From Ariolimax columbianus (taxonomy: Eukaryota > Mollusca > Gastropoda > Stylommatophora > Arionidae), in the NCBI GenBank assembly GCA_036924085.1, contig JAVGWX010000013.1, forward strand, positions 43,286,175-43,350,174: 64,000 nt of DNA, given 5' to 3'. Position numbers and translations under genes: made by a program. The notes under the pieces were generated by a model. The model was given only the letters and a program-made list of their open reading frames with translations, searched no databases and was not told the origin of the DNA. Each line of letters opens with the position of its first letter. The first letter of the stretch is position 1. Below, piece after piece: positions 58,660 through 64,000 of this stretch.

Positions 58660-60520
58660 TGTCCATCACAAGTGATGAAGACCACACTCTTTGTTCAGCC
58701 GTGTGGACAGTCGTATCTCTTGCTGTGTTGATAGTTCGTCCATCACAAGTGATGAAGACCACGCTCTTTGTTCAGCCGTGTGGACAGTCGTATCTCTTGC
58801 TGTGTTGATAGTTCGTCCATCACAAGTGATGAAGACCACTCTCTTTGTTCAGCCGTGTGGACAGTCGTATCTCTTGCTGTGTTGATAGTTCGTCCATCAC
58901 AAGTGATGAAGACCACTCTCTTTGTTCAGCCGTGTGGACAGTCGTATCTCCTGCTGTGTTGATAGTTCGTCCATCACAAGTGATGAAGACCACTCTCTTT
59001 GTTCAGCCGTGTGGACAGTCGTATCTCCTGCTGTGTTGATAGTTCGTCCATCACAAGTGATGAAGACCACGCTCTTTGTTCAGCCGTGTGGACAGTCGTA
59101 TCTCTTGCTGTGTCCATCCATCACAAGTGATGAAGACCACTCTCTTTGTTCAGCCGTGTGGACAGTCGTATCTCTTGCTGTGTCCATCCATCACAAGTGA
59201 TGAAGACCACTCTCTTTGTTCAGCCGTGTGGACAGTCGTATCTCTTGCTGTGTTGATAGTTCGTCCATCACAAGTGATGAAGACCACTCTCTTTGTTCAG
59301 CCGTGTGGACAGTCGTATCTCTTGCTGTGTCCATCCATCACAAGTGATGAAGACCACTCTCTTTGTTCAGCCGTGTGGACAGTCGTATCTCTTGCTGTGT
59401 CCATCCATCACAAGTGATGAAGACCACTCTCTTTGTTCAGCCGTGTGGACAGTCGTATCTCTTGCTGTGTCCATCCATCACAAGTGATGAAGACCACTCT
59501 CTTTGTTCAGCCGTGTGGACAGTCGTATCTCTTGCTGTGTCCATCCATCACAAGTGATGAAGACCACGCTCTTTGTTCAGCCGTGTGGACAGTCGTATCT
59601 CTTGCTGTGTCCATCCATCACAAGTGATGAAGACCACTCTCTTTGTTCAGCCGTGTGGACAGTCGTATCTCTTGCTGTGTCCATCCATCACAAGTGATGA
59701 AGACCACGCTCTTTGTTCAGCCGTGTGGACAGTCGTATCTCTTGCTGTGTCCATCCATCACAAGTGATGAAGACCACTCTCTTTGTTCAGCCGTGTGGAC
59801 AGTCGTATCTCTTGCTGTGTCCATCCATCACAAGTGATGAAGACCACGCTCTTTGTTCAGCCGTGTGGACAGTCGTATCTCTTGCTGTGTCCATCCATCA
59901 CAAGTGATGAAGACCACGCTCTTTGTTCAGCCGTGTGGACAGTCGTATCTCTTGCTGTGTCCATCCATCACAAGTGATGAAGACCACTCTCTTTGTTCAG
60001 CCGTGTGGACAGTCGTATCTCTTGCTGTGTCCATCCATCACAAGTGATGAAGACCACTCTCTTTGTTCAGCCGTGTGGACAGTCGTATCTCTTGCTGTGT
60101 CCATCCACCACAAGTGATGAAGACCACTCTCTTTGTTCAGCCGTGTGGACAGTCGTATCTCTTGCTGTGTCCATCCATCACAAGTGATGAAGACCACTCT
60201 CTTTGTTCAGCCGTGTGGACAGTCGTATCTCTTGCTGTGTCCATCCATCACAAGTGATGAAGACCACTCTCTTTGTTCAGCCGTGTGGACAGTCGTATCT
60301 CTTGCTGTGTCCATCCATCACAAGTGATGAAGACCACTCTCTTTGTTCAGCCGTGTGGACAGTCGTATCTCTTGCTGTGTCCATCCATCACAAGTGATGA
60401 AGACCACTCTCTTTGTTCAGCCGTGTGGACAGTCGTATCTCTTGCTGTGTCCATCCATCACAAGTGATGAAGACCGCTCTCTTTGTTCAGCCGTGTGGAC
60501 AGTCGTATCTCTTGCTGTGT
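58660..60520. repeat. 70/77-bp VNTR, 26 units, in the LRR1 intron
   Basis: A fixed reference point (the ATG of each unit) occurs at 58691, 58768, 58845, 58922, 58999 and 59076 (77-base spacing), then 59146 and 59216 (70), 59293 (77), and then every 70 bases to 60483. The long form has TGTTGATAGTTCGTCCATC where the short form has TGTCCATCCATC. A CACGCTC/CACTCTC polymorphism recurs through both types. The repeated 64-codon plus-strand frames are artefacts of the array. Confidence 0.98.
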
Positions 60521-60719
60521 CTGCTGAAATGGGTGACTTGCGCGATTTTTTTGATTAAAGTGAGGAAGAAACTGCGCCTTTTGTCAACCTCACTCACAGA
60601 GCCTAAGCTAGCTTTTGCCAGTGGCAAGACATTCATCGAGACGACTGGAGATAGCATAGGATGCAGATTTTGCCTCAGGGTTACCACCGAAGCCTTTCCG
60701 TAAACATGTAACCTGCAGG

Positions 60720-61325
60720 GTAGAAAGGTGGGATGGCATCTAACGCAGTTTGTCGTGCCTTTTCGATAACCACAAGAGGTCGTATGGACAACACTCAGCG
60801 TGTGAGTGAGTCTGGCATCTCTCCCCAGCTGTATTCAGCTCATCATAGTAGCAACAAAAATTCCCACACGCCAAATTCGTGAAGGTGAACCGGCAGAACT
60901 AACCCTGTGAAATACGTCACAGGTATAAGCGTAGTGCCATTCAGTCGGCGTCCAGACCAGGATAAACGGATGGAAGAAATCACAAAAAAAGAACGAAATA
61001 ACAAGTCCAGACGGAAAACAACACCACGTTTCCATGAACACAAGTGTAAGTCGTCGACTAGTGTGAATTCCGCGCAAATCCGTGGTCTAGCGGCATCCAT
61101 AATGATCCAAAACAGTAGAGAAATGTAGACTCGCAGCCAGTTATGGCGCCATCTTTGCCAGATGAAGTGAAGCAATAAACATTCTAGAAATAACATCAGA
61201 CCTCCAGGTGATAAATAGTGCCTCGCTACAAGAAAGACACCAGTTAGGAAATTCAGTCAACTACACACCACAGAAAAGGTGTTATCATTTATTCACCTTT
61301 TCGCTCCAATGTGAAGTATAAGCTT
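60720..61325. other. Intronic, mostly unassigned
   Basis: The part at 61125-61165 (TAGACTCGCAGCC, GGCGCCATCTTTGCC) resembles the interior of SINE family A, inverted. Otherwise no feature. Confidence 0.4.
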
Positions 61326-61329
61326 CCAT

Positions 61330-61660
61330 TGCAGCTGGCCTTGTTTGAAGGAAGTCTGTTTTAAAACATTCATTAGAAGGGCAGAAAAACCACTACAGAC
61401 TCCTTGAAAGCATCTCTGAATAGCCATAGAACACTTGGTGCACTAGCATCATCAAAGTTGTTCAGATGGCGAGTGAAACTCCATCGTGGAGGCCCAGAGA
61501 AAATATGCAGCCTGAAAGAGCAGAACGTATGACGACTCCACAATTGTCTCACATGAGGTAAAGTCTACCGTGCCAGGATTGGTCTTTATGGCCTTATGAG
61601 AATACATCTCGCAGCACAAGTCTGATGCTATCGCCATCTTTGCTTGCGATGGGCAATTAT
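61330..61660 (+). pseudogene. LINE polyprotein 3' end (zinc-finger tail)
   Basis: A mixed-frame reading gives a RARIGLYGLMRIH-like zinc-finger tail preceded by a MASETPSWRPRENMQPERAE segment and followed by CYRHLCLRWAI. This is the usual C2H2-like end of some RTE-type LINEs. The same terminal 45 bases recur at 14460-14510. Confidence 0.6.
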
Positions 61661-61899
61661 TTCACGATGTAAACGTATGTAGAGGAGTAGACTTGACATC
61701 AAACCACCATCTGCTGATAGTCAAAATAAAGATGCAACATAAAAAGTTGCACAACAACATACAGCAACAGACTAAAGCTCAATGTGGGATTCCTCAGGAA
61801 CATGAACACACAGCGCACCAATTTTAAGCCACAATATCAAATTGTTACAAGAACTATAAGCAATTGAGGATACAGAAGAGCATTGACACATACAAAATC

Positions 61900-62440
61900 T
61901 ATTTAACAAGAGCTGTGGAGATGTGCTGGGGAAAAGAGAATGCTAACACAAAATATGGATAACAACAAAAACTGTAGCAAGAACAAATGAAAGAAAATTA
62001 AGAAGATATATTTTAACAGAAGCAAAACTAAAAATAACAGATCCAATGCTCCTGAAAAATACACTGGAACCAACAATGAAGTAAGAAACAAAAGTCAGAA
62101 GTGGTAAGAGAAAATATATTGAGTTGGCAAGAGATGCAAAAAAAAGGAAGTGCTTTTCAAGTTAGGAAGGACATTTGATTAGAAACCCAAATGAGCAGAT
62201 GAAGAGAAGGGCAAAACATTTTGAGCAATTTTAAATAGACCAGTTCCACAAGATCGCAAAGACACTCACTTGATAGAAATGGAACAAGTTAATTGCAAGA
62301 GTTCAAACACAAAGAAGTGAAAAAAATGGGGAACCAAACTCAACACTTTATATTGGATTTGGAAACTATGAAAAAGCATTTGACAGCATAAATAGAGATT
62401 TACTCTGGAAATTGCTCTGGCAGTATGGAATGTTCACTTC
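61900..62440 (+). pseudogene. LINE RT palm remnant
   Basis: FGNYEKAFDSINRDLLWKLL followed by QYGM (about 62355-62435) is the RT aspartate motif with D replaced by N/G around it. Upstream lysine-rich text fits the pre-RT linker. The 3' part of the element is absent; family E follows. Confidence 0.7.
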
Positions 62441-62482
62441 ACATTTTTCACTCTCCTACTAACAAGTGGAGGAAGACTAACA

Positions 62483-62812
62483 TCTGGTCAGGCAAAATAT
62501 ACTGATCAGACATGTTAGTCAGGGTCAGGCAAAACATACTGGCCAAGACCATCACCTTGGCTTCCTAGTACACCTCTTGGAAACAGGCTGTTTTCATGGC
62601 AGCCTGGCTAACGAGGTGAGGGATCGACGTGATCCCTGTAGTAGTAAGTAGCACATGAAGCCAAGCATAGTACAACCACCTGGAGAACCCCAGTCCACCT
62701 TCATCAGCATGCTGAAAATGTGAAGAAAGCTACTGCAACCCGCCACTTAACGTCCTTTTCAGGGCACACAAAAAGAGTACACTTACTCATTGTGTGCATA
62801 TGCAAACAACAA
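62483..62812 (+). repeat. Dispersed repeat family E, copy 4
   Basis: Full-length type with two loose 5' GGTCAGGCAAAA-TATACTG motifs, the GGCTGTTTTCATGGCAGCCT phrase and the terminal TGCAAACAACAACC. In the other copies the 5' motif (39624) or the tail (21686) is expanded. Confidence 0.8.
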
Positions 62813-62879
62813 CCAAGGATGTTCAGAGGCCTTAGTATATACTTGCAATCTAGTATGCAGACAAACATGTGGGTCACTA

Positions 62880-63440
62880 ATTGGTAGGAATTTCGTTACA
62901 TTTAGAATTTGTTCTTGGACAATGGCTAACTATTTACTCTTTTTGATTTTCAAATGCCAAGAGTTCTTTAACACGTAGAGCGTGTAGACCCCAGAGTTTA
63001 TCGTTCTCCTCCAATAGGATCTTCCTTGAGACCACGGAACACTTGAAACTTGCAAGATTTGAACACCCCACCCTACTGCATTTTCATTTGTTACTTGTCT
63101 TTGTGATCATTGTCACAAACAAACATTTTTTGTTTACAACTCGCTGTCTCTGGGTTTACACATATTCTCTTCCTTATTATGAAGACAACAATATCAACCA
63201 ACATTAATGGAATTAAATTAAATTTGACAAAACATTTTAATGATCTGAACTTTGTCAATCACAACCATAATAATGAAAAATCAAATATGTAAACTTGATG
63301 AGAGGTCAAATAAATTGGGATTGAGAATACATAAAGAATAAAACAAAGATCACAAGAACAAATGCAACTAATGACAATAAGACTGCATTGCTGGTTCATC
63401 AATTTCAGTATCAACATTCAAGAGGCAGTCATTGATAAAC
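62880..63440. repeat. Dispersed repeat family H, copy without the hAT MITE
   Basis: Parallels 11640-11740 plus 12138-12960. At about 62968-62985 the sequence TTCTTTAACACGTAGAGCGTG is continuous where the other copy carries the MITE, providing a related empty site. Confidence 0.55.
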
Positions 63441-63499
63441 CCCAGAATGTGTACCCTATCCGAATATCTTGTTTTTAACAATAACAAAACTGAACAAAC

Positions 63500-63768
63500 C
63501 TATGGGTAACAATGACTCTTCCTGAAAGCTCTGATAATGTTGGCACAGGAAAACTGTTACCCTGTTTCACATTAACCAATGGTAGATCTGAGAAAGGGTT
63601 ATTACTAAAGTCAGCTGTGTCGAACATTCTGGTGAGCAGTGTGCCAGGTAGAAACTCCAACTTGTTATCAGACATATAAATATTGCGAAGCATCCTCATG
63701 AACGCTACTGTCTCAGGAACACGTTTAATCTGGTTGTAACTGACGTTCAATGAATGGACTGATTCAAG
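63500..63768 (-). CDS. LRR1: LRR1 penultimate coding exon (leucine-rich repeats)
   Basis: Starts after a strong acceptor (TTCCTTCTTCCTCAG) in phase 0 and ends at AG|GTTTGT, 269 bases. It encodes about 89 residues of leucine-rich repeats: VHSLNVSYNQIKRVPETVA, a second repeat with LRNIYMSDNKLEFLPGTL, and a third, irregular repeat with TADFSNNPFSDLP. PVPTLSELSGRVIVTH then follows, the segment that in other LRR1 proteins leads to the R-I-P-Y motif at the start of the last exon. The phase-2 end plus the first base of 58545 regenerates that arginine. Earlier exons must lie to the right of the window. The frame continues upstream to 63786 only through intron. Confidence 0.9.
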
Positions 63769-64000
63769 CTGAGGAAGAAGGAACAAATATGGCTTCAGGT
63801 GTTCAGTTTATTCAATTCAAATCTCATTTTTTTCTTGCATCTAGACCTCTTAGTCACTTGGATGAAACAGTTAACAACACAGAGATGAATATTATTTTAA
63901 ATTTTCCATTCTGTTGTTTGGTATAGATGTTTTCCAGAGTGCGCAATTGTTTTCTTACTCTGTAAAAAAGAGTAACGTTTGTACGACAAGAGAGTATGAG
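63769..64000 (-). other. LRR1: Upstream LRR1 intron, no exon seen
   Basis: AT-rich, no open frame with splice signals on the minus strand. The next upstream exon is presumably outside the window. Confidence 0.5.

Larger units (their letters stand above)
58546..63499 (-). other. LRR1: LRR1 intron (about 4.95 kb)
   Basis: Bounded by donor AG|GTTTGT (exon ends 63500) and acceptor TTTTCAG|A (exon starts 58545), phase 2. It contains the 70/77-bp VNTR, a SINE-B-like scrap (60540-60700), two LINE remnants, a family E copy and a family H copy. The VNTR begins only about 115 bases from the acceptor. Confidence 0.85.

Noticed and set aside
58691..60703. About 25 overlapping 64-codon plus-strand ORFs starting MFSRVDSR
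   Set aside because: Each is one frame through the 70/77-bp intronic VNTR; they lie antisense to LRR1 and have no domain features.

Overview
This is an AT-leaning, gene-poor eukaryotic window dominated by mobile-element debris and simple or tandem repeats. There are no operons, ribosome binding sites, rRNAs or compact bacterial genes. Several LINE clades with degenerate 3' ends, tRNA-headed SINEs, mariner fossils, kilobase GATA arrays and a spliced metazoan gene point to an invertebrate animal. The style of the LINE and SINE debris suggests a mollusc, perhaps a gastropod; this is an inference, not a proof.

The only confidently recognised host gene is LRR1, the leucine-rich-repeat CUL2 substrate receptor, on the minus strand at the right end. 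Its last two coding exons are 63500-63768 and 58338-58545. They join through canonical GT/AG sites in compatible phase across an intron of about 5 kb. That intron holds a 26-unit 70/77-bp VNTR, two LINE remnants and copies of two other repeat families. The rest of the gene lies beyond position 64000. Two weaker host-exon candidates lie on the plus strand near 2.9-3.9 kb.

Layout. 0-9 kb: SINEs, LINE tails, a compound GATA block and a 3 x 78-bp repeat. 9.5-12.1 kb: an internally deleted mariner whose transposase end has expanded into a minisatellite of about 33 x 31 bp, followed by a hAT-like MITE. 13-20.8 kb: SINEs, a CR1 3' end, an old RNase H-bearing LINE copy, a 1.34-kb GATA array and an inverted SINE copy. 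24.5-28.6 kb: the best-preserved element, a 4.1-kb non-LTR retrotransposon (endonuclease, RT, RNase H) flanked by a 12-bp target duplication and broken by one frameshift. 29-45 kb: LINE fragments, minisatellites and tetranucleotide arrays, including two truncated relatives of the 4.1-kb element with perfect target duplications. 47.5-48.8 kb: a complete but frameshifted mariner. 51.9-58.2 kb: nested fossils, with two related mariners invaded by RNase H LINE fragments and an RTE-like LINE split by a TTAA-flanked MITE. 58.3-64 kb: LRR1.

The most striking theme is that several minisatellites (31, 44, 42, 37 and probably 67 bp) are amplified pieces of the transposable elements they sit in. I saw no evidence of a new enzymatic system; the novelty here is structural.
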